NCBI GenBank assembly: GCA_934433485.1
Contig: CAKRZR010000010.1
Coordinates: 1 to 64,000, forward strand
Direction: 5' to 3'
DNA from: an uncultured Eubacteriales bacterium
GTDB taxonomy: Bacteria; Bacillota; Clostridia; Oscillospirales; CAG-272
Length of the DNA stretch: 64,000 nt
Position numbers and translations under genes: made by a program. Positions 7,653-14,202 of the stretch are shown here, piece after piece (within the stretch, counting starts at the first letter, position 1; each line of letters starts with the position of its first letter). The notes under the pieces were generated by a model. The model worked only from the letters and a program-made list of their open reading frames with translations. It searched no databases and had not been told where the DNA came from.

Positions 7653-8175
7653 CTTTGTAGGGAACGAGGGGAGACGGGGAACGGGGGGACGAGGGGAACG
7701 GTCGCTTTTGAAAAAGCTCCGCAAAACTTTTATAAGGGGATTGGTGATGGATATAGTTTGTGCAAGTCCGATTGCTCACCAATTTGGTTCCGTCCAGTAC
7801 ATGAGAAGATCGTTCGCGAGCGGCTCCCGATGGGATCCGCCTTCTACGGGGAGCGATTGCGTTCATTTGTTTATTATGTGGTGGTAGGATACCTCGTTGT
7901 GGGAGGGGATTGCGTGCAATTATCATTGGTTATAGGTTGTACATTGGTAAAAACCCCCGTCGTTCTCCACCCTAATGACCGCACCTACATCAAATAGACG
8001 GCGGATCCGTCCCCGGAGCCGCCCCAGAACGATCTCCTGATGCCGAGGACGGCACCAAATTGGTGAGCAAACCGACTTGCACAAACTCCACCCATCCCAC
8101 CCCCTCATAAAAGTTTTGCGGAGCTTTTTCAAAAGCGACCGTTCCCCGTCCCCAGAAATTAAAGGATTACATAAA
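7653..8175. repeat. Complete interspersed repeat with long terminal inverted repeats, between adk and map
   Basis: This is the clearest copy. The left arm (about 7664-7830) and the right arm (about 7995-8158) are imperfect inverted repeats of about 165 bp. Both contain, outside to inside: GGGGAACGGTCGC, a TTTTGAAAAAGC hairpin, TCCGCAAAACTTTTAT, GTTTGTGCAAGTC, TTGCTCACCAATTTGG, and a CGGATCCGCC block. The outer left part is a run of GGGG tracts (7669-7702). The centre is A/T-richer and has no reading frame worth calling. It sits between two essential genes of the ribosomal cluster. Confidence 0.85.
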
Positions 8176-8937
8176 ATGATAGTAATAAAGACAAAAGAGC
8201 AGATTGAGAAGATGAAGGTTGCCGGCAGGATCACCGGGGAGGCGATTCTGGTGGCGGCGGAGATGATCAGGGAAGGCGTCACGACGAAGCAGATTGACGA
8301 TAAGATCCGCCATTTCTTTGAGAAGCACGGTGCGAAGCCGTCATTCTTAGGGTACGGCGGATTCCCGGGCAGCGCGTGCATCTCGATCAACAACGAGATC
8401 ATCCACGGCATCCCGTCGGCGGACCGCGTGCTGAAAGAGGGCGATATTGTCAAGATCGACGTAGGTGCGTTCATCGGCGGCTTCCACGGCGACAGCGCGA
8501 ATACGTTCCCGGTGGGCAAGATTTCCGCGGAGGCGCAGCACCTGATCGACGTCACGAAGGAAAGCTTCTACCGTGGCGTGGCGGCGATCGACATTGAGAA
8601 CGGCAGGATCGGCGACATCGGTCACGCCATCGACAGTTACGTAGTGGAAAACGGTATGACCACTGTCAAAAAGTACGTCGGTCACGGCGTCGGTCACGAC
8701 CTGCACGAGGATCCGAACGTCCCGAACTACGGCTCCGCCGGTCGCGGACCGAGATTGTGCCGCGGCATGACGATCGCGATTGAGCCAATGGTGAACCTGG
8801 GCGGTCCCGAGGTCATCGAGCGTCCCGACCACTGGACCGTTGTGACCCGAGACGGCAGCCTGTCCGCGCATTACGAGCACACCTGCGCTCTGACCCCCGA
8901 CGGCGTGATCCTGCTCACCAAGGTGGCGGATATATGA
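8176..8937 (+). CDS. map: Methionine aminopeptidase, type I
   Basis: Removes the N-terminal methionine from nascent proteins. The 253-residue product has the pita-bread fold metal ligands: aspartates in KIDVGAFIGGFHGDSA, histidine in KYVGHGVGHDLHEDP, and glutamates in IAIEPM and YEHTC. It has no N-terminal zinc-finger extension. AAAGGA precedes the ATG by about 11 nt. It overlaps the next gene by ATGA, indicating coupling, and it follows a repeat copy that separates it from adk. Confidence 0.96.
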   Translation: MIVIKTKEQIEKMKVAGRITGEAILVAAEMIREGVTTKQIDDKIRHFFEKHGAKPSFLGYGGFPGSACISINNEIIHGIPSADRVLKEGDIVKIDVGAFIGGFHGDSANTFPVGKISAEAQHLIDVTKESFYRGVAAIDIENGRIGDIGHAIDSYVVENGMTTVKKYVGHGVGHDLHEDPNVPNYGSAGRGPRLCRGMTIAIEPMVNLGGPEVIERPDHWTVVTRDGSLSAHYEHTCALTPDGVILLTKVADI

Positions 8938-9245
8938 CGCTGCCGGAGACCGTCTACGTCGTGCGTTCCCGGTGCGGCAGAGATCGGAAACGGCTGTTTT
9001 TGACCTTCGGCGAGGCGGACGCGCCGTATCCCGCGGTGTATGTGGCAAACGGCACGCTCCATCCGATTGACGCGCCCAAACGCAAGAACATCGCCCATCT
9101 TGTGTGGCTCGCACCGCTTACGGAGGCCGAGCGGACGCGCCTTGCTATGGATATGTCGAACAAAACGACAGCGGAAATCCTCACGAATTATGAGCAAAAG
9201 GGAGAAATTAAGAAAAAATCGGCAAAACACGAAAATCCCGCTTGA
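8934..9245 (+). CDS. KOW-domain RNA-binding protein, ribosomal L14e-like
   Basis: Bacillota often carry a small KOW/L14e-like gene between map and infA. This 103-residue product fits: residues 6-56 read VYVVRSRCGRDRKRLF then an acidic turn, VYVANGTLHPIDAPKRKNIAHL, matching the G-x-V-x-S-x-x-GRD and PKRKN-x-x-HL pattern of that family. The start overlaps the map stop (ATGA at 8934-8937). The C-terminal 45 residues are charged and not recognised. The function is presumed RNA or ribosome binding. The infA promoter overlaps its stop codon. Confidence 0.75.
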   Translation: MTLPETVYVVRSRCGRDRKRLFLTFGEADAPYPAVYVANGTLHPIDAPKRKNIAHLVWLAPLTEAERTRLAMDMSNKTTAEILTNYEQKGEIKKKSAKHENPA

Positions 9246-9270
9246 CAGACGCGTATATTTTCAGTATAAT
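9242..9270 (+). promoter_or_regulatory. Sigma-A promoter for infA-rpmJ-rpsM...
   Basis: TTGACA at 9242-9247 and TATAAT at 9265-9270 with exactly 17 bp between them: a perfect consensus promoter. The TGA stop of the KOW gene (9243-9245) lies inside the -35 box, so the promoter is embedded at the end of the coding region. It would drive the alpha-operon half of the cluster from infA onward. Confidence 0.9.
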
Positions 9271-9664
9271 GTATAAGTGATATGCTGTGCGATAGGGGTA
9301 TTTTTGCCCAAAATCGCGCCGCGTATCCGCATTTTCGGAGCAATCCGGTCATGTGGTGCTGTTTTTCACCGGCAATTTACCGACCTGTACGCGATGGAGC
9401 CGCGGCTGATCTATTGGCTACTGCGCGCGCAAATCGGCAGGCGTGGGACTTGCCCCGCGCAACATAGACAGGGGAATGTCCAAAATCGGCGTGCCCTGTC
9501 TCACGCGAACGACAATCGACTTTCCGGTCGGCGCCGTCCGCATACGAAATTGCAGAAGAAAAAGGGCTCCCTTGCGGAAATGCGGATCCTGTCGGATCTT
9601 TCGCCGCAATGTATGCACCGGAGCGAGGAAGAATATAGTGGAAACACGCAAGGAGGAAACGCAT
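9271..9664 (+). other. Long leader upstream of infA
   Basis: From the expected transcription start to the infA start codon there are about 390 bases with no supported gene and none of the interspersed repeat. It is GC-rich and mildly open in several frames. The last bases carry the ribosome binding site AAGGAGG at 9652-9658. A long leader before infA is unusual, but I see no known regulatory RNA in it. Confidence 0.5.
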
Positions 9665-9886
9665 TTGCCGAAGGATGACGTAATTGAGTTTGAAGGTACC
9701 GTCGTAGAAGCTCTGCCGAACACCACGTTCAAGGTAAAGCTCCCGAATGACATGATCATTACGGCGCACATTTCCGGTAAGCTCAGAATGAACTATATCC
9801 GCATTCTCCCGGGCGATAAGGTCACGGTGGAGGTTTCCATCTACGACCCGACCAAGGGCAGAATCACCTGGAGAACGAAAGGCTGA
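9665..9886 (+). CDS. infA: Translation initiation factor IF-1
   Basis: IF-1 binds the 30S A site during initiation. The 73-residue product reads MPKDDVIEFEGTVVEALPNTTFKVKL and ends GRITWRTKG, a complete S1-fold (OB) protein of normal length. The start codon is TTG at 9665, 6 nt after AAGGAGG. An in-frame GTG at 9638 would add nine residues without family support. It is followed by an unusually long 367-bp gap before rpmJ. Confidence 0.94.
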   Translation: MPKDDVIEFEGTVVEALPNTTFKVKLPNDMIITAHISGKLRMNYIRILPGDKVTVEVSIYDPTKGRITWRTKG

Positions 9887-10253
9887 TTGCGGCATGGCTC
9901 CGTGGAACAGCGGCTTGCGTAAACGCTGTACGCCCGGCGCCGTGGACAAAACCGACTCCCCATTTCCAGAGTGTTTTGCAGCGGAATGCTGTGCGCGGTC
10001 TGCATAGCGATGTGCGCGCCGCGAGAATCGACAAAGAGTTGCTTGGCGGAGACACCGGTTCCTTCGCCGACGCAGGCGGTTTCGCATTTCCCGCCGCGTT
10101 CGATTTCCGGTATATCGGACGAGCCTGACAGACGAGCCGGTCTGCCGCGCCCGATCCAAAACCGCGCTGGTAACGACAACCGTTATCACGCATGGCACGT
10201 TCCGTGTTCTGTCCCGAATGCGGAGCAAACAAGAAGAAAGGTGGAATTATACT
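9887..10253 (+). other. 367-bp spacer between infA and rpmJ
   Basis: No repeat-family sequence is visible. Hairpin candidates are ACAGCG/CGCTGT near 9909-9931 and GGTAACG/CGTTATC near 10169-10187. The last 66 bases hold a 21-codon reading frame ending over the rpmJ start, listed separately. The normal distance between infA and rpmJ in Bacillota is a few tens of bases. Confidence 0.5.
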
Positions 10254-10257
10254 GTGA
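10192..10257 (+). CDS. Possible 21-codon zinc-knuckle mini-ORF
   Basis: ATG at 10192 opens MARSVFCPECGANKKKGG and ends with a TGA that overlaps the GTG start of rpmJ (GTGA at 10254-10257). CPECGAN resembles the first half of zinc-ribbon proteins. There is no clear ribosome binding site before its ATG. It may be a coupling leader peptide, a gene remnant, or chance. Confidence 0.2.
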   Translation: MARSVFCPECGANKKKGGIIL

Positions 10258-10367
10258 AAGTTAAGCCTTCCGTAAAAAAGATCTGCGAAAAGTGCAAGAT
10301 CATCAAGCGTCACGGCCATGTGATGGTGATCTGCGAGAACCCGAAGCACAAGCAGAGACAGGGTTAA
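10254..10367 (+). CDS. rpmJ: 50S ribosomal protein L36
   Basis: L36 (bL36) is the smallest large-subunit protein. The frame encodes 37 residues, MKVKPSVKKICEKCKIIKRH and onward, with zinc ligands Cys11, Cys14, Cys27 and His32 (the zinc-containing paralogue). The start is GTG, preceded by AAAGGTGG. rpsM starts 31 nt downstream with its own AAAGGTGGA site. Confidence 0.95.
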   Translation: MKVKPSVKKICEKCKIIKRHGHVMVICENPKHKQRQG

Positions 10368-10398
10368 TTGAAGAACCAGAGAAAGGTGGAACAAGCAA

Positions 10399-10767
10399 AT
10401 GGCTCGTATATCCGGTGTTGATATCCCGAATTCGAAGCGTGTGGAAATCGCTCTTACCTACATTTATGGTATCGGCAGAAAAAGCGCGAACGATATTCTT
10501 AAGAAAACCGGCATCAATCCCGACATCCGTGCGAAGGATCTGACCGAGGACGACATCGCAAAGCTGCGTGACGTCATCGAAAATGAATATACCGTAGAGG
10601 GTGAACTCCGTCGTGAAGTCGCTATGAACATCAAGCGGCTCGTGGAGATCAACTGCTACCGCGGCATCCGTCACAGAAAGGGCCTGCCTGTGCGTGGTCA
10701 GAGAACCAAGACCAACGCCAGAACCAGAAAAGGTCCGGCTAAGACGATCGCCAACAAGAAGAAGTAA
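10399..10767 (+). CDS. rpsM: 30S ribosomal protein S13
   Basis: S13 (uS13) sits at the head of the 30S and forms bridges to L5 and the P-site tRNA. The 122 residues start MARISGVDIPNSKRVEIALTY, contain the helix-two-turn-helix segment, and end in the basic tail RTRKGPAKTIANKKK that reaches the P site. Length and context are normal. Confidence 0.97.
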   Translation: MARISGVDIPNSKRVEIALTYIYGIGRKSANDILKKTGINPDIRAKDLTEDDIAKLRDVIENEYTVEGELRREVAMNIKRLVEINCYRGIRHRKGLPVRGQRTKTNARTRKGPAKTIANKKK

Positions 10768-10787
10768 TAAAGGAGTGAGAGGACGAA

Positions 10788-11186
10788 ATGGCTAAAGTAG
10801 CTGCAAAGAAAGTCATCAAGAAGCGTCGCGACCGGAAGAATATTGAAAAAGGTCACGCACACATCCGCTCTACCTTCAACAATACCATCGTGACGATCAC
10901 CGACGTTATGGGCAACACCGTATCGTGGGCATCCTCCGGCGGCATGGGCTTCAAGGGCTCCAAGAAGAACACGCCGTTCGCTGCACAGACCGCTGCCGAA
11001 GCTGCCGCAAAGGGCGCTATGGAACATGGTATGAAGACGGTGGAAGTATACGTAAAGGGTCCCGGCAACGGTCGTGAAGCTGCCATCCGCGCACTCCAGA
11101 CCACCGGTCTCGACATCACCCTCATCAAGGACGTTACCCCGATCCCGCATAACGGCTGCCGTCCGCCGAAGCGCAGAAGAGTATAA
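10788..11186 (+). CDS. rpsK: 30S ribosomal protein S11
   Basis: S11 (uS11) lies on the 30S platform near the E site. The 132 residues include HIRSTFNNTIVTITD near residue 25 and the C-terminal VTPIPHNGCRPPKRRRV signature. GGAG precedes the ATG by about 10 nt. It is 20 nt from both neighbours. Confidence 0.97.
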   Translation: MAKVAAKKVIKKRRDRKNIEKGHAHIRSTFNNTIVTITDVMGNTVSWASSGGMGFKGSKKNTPFAAQTAAEAAAKGAMEHGMKTVEVYVKGPGNGREAAIRALQTTGLDITLIKDVTPIPHNGCRPPKRRRV

Positions 11187-11205
11187 AATAGGAGGAAAAT
11201 AACAA

Positions 11206-11832
11206 ATGGCAAGATATACTGGTCCTTCCTGCAAGCTCTGCCGCAGAGAAGGCAAAAAGCTTTTCCTCAAGGGCGACCGTTGCCTGACCGATAAGTGCGC
11301 CGTTGCTCGTCGTGCCACGGTTCCGGGTCAGCACGGTGCAGGCCGCAAGACCATCAAGGAATATGGTCTCCAGCATAGAGAAAAGATGACTGCACGCCGT
11401 TACTACGGTGTTCAGGAAAAGCAGTTCCGCGAATACTACGAAAAGGCTGACAAGAAGGCGGGCGTTACCGGTGAAAACATGCTCACCATTCTTGAGTGCC
11501 GTCTCGACAACGTCGTATACAGAATGGGTCTCGCCTCCAGCCGTAAGGAAGCACGCCAGATGGTTCGCCACGCACACTTCACCTTAAACGGCAAGAAGGT
11601 GGACATCCCGTCCATCATCTGCAAGGTCGGCGACGTGATCGCGCTCCGCGAAAAGAGCAAGTCCTCCGAGAAGTTCAAAATGCTCGTGGAAACCTCTGAG
11701 ACCGCTGTGATCCCGAAATGGCTCGAAATCGACCACGCCAACGCTACCGCCAAGGTCATCGCCCTGCCGAAGCGCGACGATATCGATTTCCCGTTCGAAG
11801 AACAGCTCATCGTCGAGTTGTACTCCAAATAA
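11206..11832 (+). CDS. rpsD: 30S ribosomal protein S4
   Basis: S4 (uS4) nucleates assembly of the 30S body; in many bacteria it also represses the alpha operon. The 208-residue form carries the zinc motif with Cys9, Cys12, Cys26 and Cys31, and the S4 RNA-binding domain around ASSRKEARQMVRHAHFTLNG near residue 110. GGAGG is present upstream. The 293 bases after it, before rpoA, are non-coding and could hold a regulatory target, but I cannot show one. Confidence 0.96.
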   Translation: MARYTGPSCKLCRREGKKLFLKGDRCLTDKCAVARRATVPGQHGAGRKTIKEYGLQHREKMTARRYYGVQEKQFREYYEKADKKAGVTGENMLTILECRLDNVVYRMGLASSRKEARQMVRHAHFTLNGKKVDIPSIICKVGDVIALREKSKSSEKFKMLVETSETAVIPKWLEIDHANATAKVIALPKRDDIDFPFEEQLIVELYSK

Positions 11833-12125
11833 TAATATACCCCCAGAACGCGCTATTCACGAGAGCGTTTCCCGATCCCCGGAGTGGGATTGTTCCCGGA
11901 GCCCGAGTCGGCTCCCCGGATTACGGTACGGCGGCGGAACCACAAGAACGGCGAACCACACGGCATCGCCCGCGGTTCCACCACGCTGTCCGCGATTGCC
12001 ATGTCCGACGCGCCGTATACTGTACAGGCGACAGGCATGGTTTCTGGAGGGTATCCCCTTGCGAGAGATAGCGCAACAGCAAATGTGTGGATTTGCAAAC
12101 ATTGGAAACGGAGGGTTATTATTAC
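11833..12125 (+). other. 293-bp spacer between rpsD and rpoA
   Basis: No gene or repeat-family sequence is seen. GC-rich segments with short inverted repeats occur near 11875-11930 (CCGGAG...CTCCCCGG). The last bases carry the rpoA ribosome binding site GGAGGG at 12110-12115. The usual distance between these genes in Bacillota is below 100 bases. Confidence 0.5.
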
Positions 12126-13097
12126 ATGATTGAGATTGAAAAGCCGAATATTGCGACGATCAATCTGAGTGAAGATGGCAGAAACGGAAAGTTTATAATC
12201 GAACCCCTGGAAAGAGGCTACGGTATTACGCTCGGAAACTCCCTGCGCCGCGTCCTCTTGAGCTCCCTGCCCGGAGTTGCCGTTACCAGCATCAAGATCG
12301 ACAATGTGCTGCACGAAATCTCCACGATCCCCGGCGTTAAGGAAGACGTTACCGAAATCGTCCTCAATGTCAAAGGCATCACCGCGAAGCTGCACACCGA
12401 TGGCCCGAAAACGGTGCTCATCGACGTGACCGGCGGCGCTGACGTGACCGCGGGCGACATCAAGCAGGACGCCGATATCGAAATTCTGAACCCGGATCAT
12501 CACATCGCCACCGTCGGCGACAACGTGCGCTTCTTTATGGAGCTTACGTTCGATCACGGCAGAGGGTATGTGTCGCAGGAAAAGAACAAGCAGCTCTATC
12601 TGGCACAGAGCCAGGGCGTGGCTGCTCCGATCGGCACCATTTTTACCGATTCGATCTACACTCCGGTCTATAACGTGAACTATACCGTCGAGAATACCCG
12701 CGTTGGCAGCAACACCGACTACGACAGACTGACCCTCGAAGTGCTGACCAACGGCGTCATTCACGCGAAAGAAGCGATTTCTCTCGGCGCCAAGATACTC
12801 AACGAGCATCTCAACTTGTTCGTGGATCTTTCGGACGAAGCGAAGAATATCGATGTGATGGTGGAACGCGAGGAAACCATCAAGGAAAAGGTTCTTGAGA
12901 TGACCATTGAGGAGCTTGACATGTCCGTCCGCAGCTTCAACTGCCTGAAGCGCGCCGGCATTGATACCGTTGAAGATCTGATCAACCGAACCGAGGACGA
13001 CATGATGAAGGTGCGTAACCTCGGTAAGAAGTCGCTGGAAGAAGTGATCGCGAAGCTCCATTCCCTCGGTCTCGACCTCAAAAAAGAAGAGGAATAA
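12126..13097 (+). CDS. rpoA: DNA-directed RNA polymerase subunit alpha
   Basis: The alpha subunit dimerises to nucleate RNA polymerase and contacts activators and UP elements. The 323-residue protein has the N-terminal dimerisation domain (residues 1-230, with ERGYGITLGNSLRRVLLSSLPG near residue 36). The C-terminal domain has the helix-hairpin-helix SVRSFNCLKRAGIDTVEDLI near residue 267 and ends with acidic KKEEE. The ATG at 12126 is favoured over an upstream ATG at 12087 by GGAGG placement and conservation. Confidence 0.97.
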   Translation: MIEIEKPNIATINLSEDGRNGKFIIEPLERGYGITLGNSLRRVLLSSLPGVAVTSIKIDNVLHEISTIPGVKEDVTEIVLNVKGITAKLHTDGPKTVLIDVTGGADVTAGDIKQDADIEILNPDHHIATVGDNVRFFMELTFDHGRGYVSQEKNKQLYLAQSQGVAAPIGTIFTDSIYTPVYNVNYTVENTRVGSNTDYDRLTLEVLTNGVIHAKEAISLGAKILNEHLNLFVDLSDEAKNIDVMVEREETIKEKVLEMTIEELDMSVRSFNCLKRAGIDTVEDLINRTEDDMMKVRNLGKKSLEEVIAKLHSLGLDLKKEEE

Positions 13098-13261
13098 CGC
13101 AAAGTCGCTCCCGCGCCTGCGTGCATATCGACGGAATCCGCTCGCTATCCGTACAAGATATATGATTTTCACTCCCGTCCTCGCTATCGGAGGTATCCGC
13201 GCGGTCGCAGACTGTCGGAGAATACGGGAACAACCCATTTTGCATAAGGAGGACATGGAAT

Positions 13262-13606
13262 ATGCCCGGTACCAGAAAACTCGGCAGACCCACGGCTCAC
13301 AGAAACGCTATGCTTCGTGGCATGGTAACCTACCTGCTTGAAAACGGTTCCATCGAAACGACGCTCACCCGCGCGAAAGAAGTCCGTGCCATCGCTGAAA
13401 AAATGATTACGCTCGGCAAGAAGAATACCTTAGCTTCCCGCCGCGCCGCTCTTGCTTATATCACCAAGGAAGACGTTGTCAAGAAGCTCTTCGACGAGGT
13501 CGCACCCAAGTACGTAGATCGCAACGGTGGTTACACCCAGATCTTCAAGCTCGGGCCGCGCCGCGGTGACGCCGCCGAAATGGCGCTCATCAAGCTGGTA
13601 GACTGA
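13262..13606 (+). CDS. rplQ: 50S ribosomal protein L17
   Basis: L17 (bL17) lies near the exit tunnel. The 114 residues start MPGTRKLGRPTAHRNAMLRGMVTYLL and end QIFKLGPRRGDAAEMALIKLVD, the full family length. AAGGAGG precedes it. A 164-bp gap without a recognised feature separates it from rpoA. It is the last gene of the cluster and is followed by tandem hairpins and an intrinsic terminator. Confidence 0.97.
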   Translation: MPGTRKLGRPTAHRNAMLRGMVTYLLENGSIETTLTRAKEVRAIAEKMITLGKKNTLASRRAALAYITKEDVVKKLFDEVAPKYVDRNGGYTQIFKLGPRRGDAAEMALIKLVD

Positions 13607-13607
13607 C

Positions 13608-13708
13608 TTTGCATACATGCAAAGTCTGAAGAACACCGATGCATCGGTGTTCTTCTCCGCCTTGATTACAAAAAGTCCCTTTATCCACCGGATAAAGGGA
13701 CTTTTTTC
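13608..13708 (+). terminator. Terminator array ending the ribosomal cluster
   Basis: Three hairpins follow rplQ. ACTTTGCAT/ATGCAAAGT lies near 13608-13627. GAAGAACACCGATG pairs with its complement at 13628-13655. The main one is a perfect stem AAAGTCCCTTTATCC/GGATAAAGGGACTTT at 13670-13707 with flanking A and T runs. The last is a strong bidirectional Rho-independent terminator. Confidence 0.92.
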
Positions 13709-13797
13709 TTGCCGTCAACCAAAAATTTACAGATTCCTATTCCATAAAGCCCAGTTTTGTGGTATACTATTTTGGGATGGTGTGAAATAGGAAACGC

Positions 13798-14182
13798 ATG
13801 CTTTTATTGAAAGCAAGTCGGGAAAACCCAGTGATGACCTGCAATCAAGAAAACTGCGATAACGGTATCCTGCCACTAAAAATAAATCCATGGACGCAAT
13901 TGCTCCCCGTAGAAGGCGGATCACGGAGTTTAGGGAGCCAATGCATTGGCTCAGCTAAACGCATGGGAACCGCTCGCGAACGATACCCGTCGGGTCACTG
14001 ACTAAAGTCAGTGGGGACGGAGCTGTATTGGTGCACACATGGACTTGCACATACGAAATCCATACAACCTTTTCATAAAAGTTTTGCGGAGCTGAGAGAA
14101 ATCTTTGATTTCTCCTGAAGAATGCCAAGGCATTCTTCCATTTTCATAAAAGCGACCGTATCCCCTCGTTCCCCCTTTCTAA
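13798..14182. repeat. Right half of an interspersed repeat upstream of the flippase
   Basis: The interior motif GGTATCCTGCCACTA (near 13865) and AATTGCTCCCCGTAGAAGGCGGA are shared with other copies. A palindrome with arms GAGCCAATG (13935-13952) sits inside a second broken palindrome (GAGTTTAG before it, CTAAAC after it). CACTGACTAAAGTCAGTG is at 13996-14013. The right end (14030-14180) has TTGCACATACGAAATCC, CATAAAAGTTTTGCGGAGC, tip palindromes at 14096-14115 and 14117-14138, then AAAAGCGACCGT and a C-rich tail. No left end is visible. Confidence 0.75.
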
Positions 14183-14202
14183 ATCCACGGAGATACAAAA
14201 TT

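Noticed and set aside
9377..10228. 283-codon minus-strand frame covering infA and the infA-rpmJ spacer
   Set aside because: Arg-rich, no start signal, and overlaps infA entirely.
11853..13256. 467-codon minus-strand frame opposite rpoA and its spacers
   Set aside because: Shadow of rpoA; no ribosome binding site or family resemblance.
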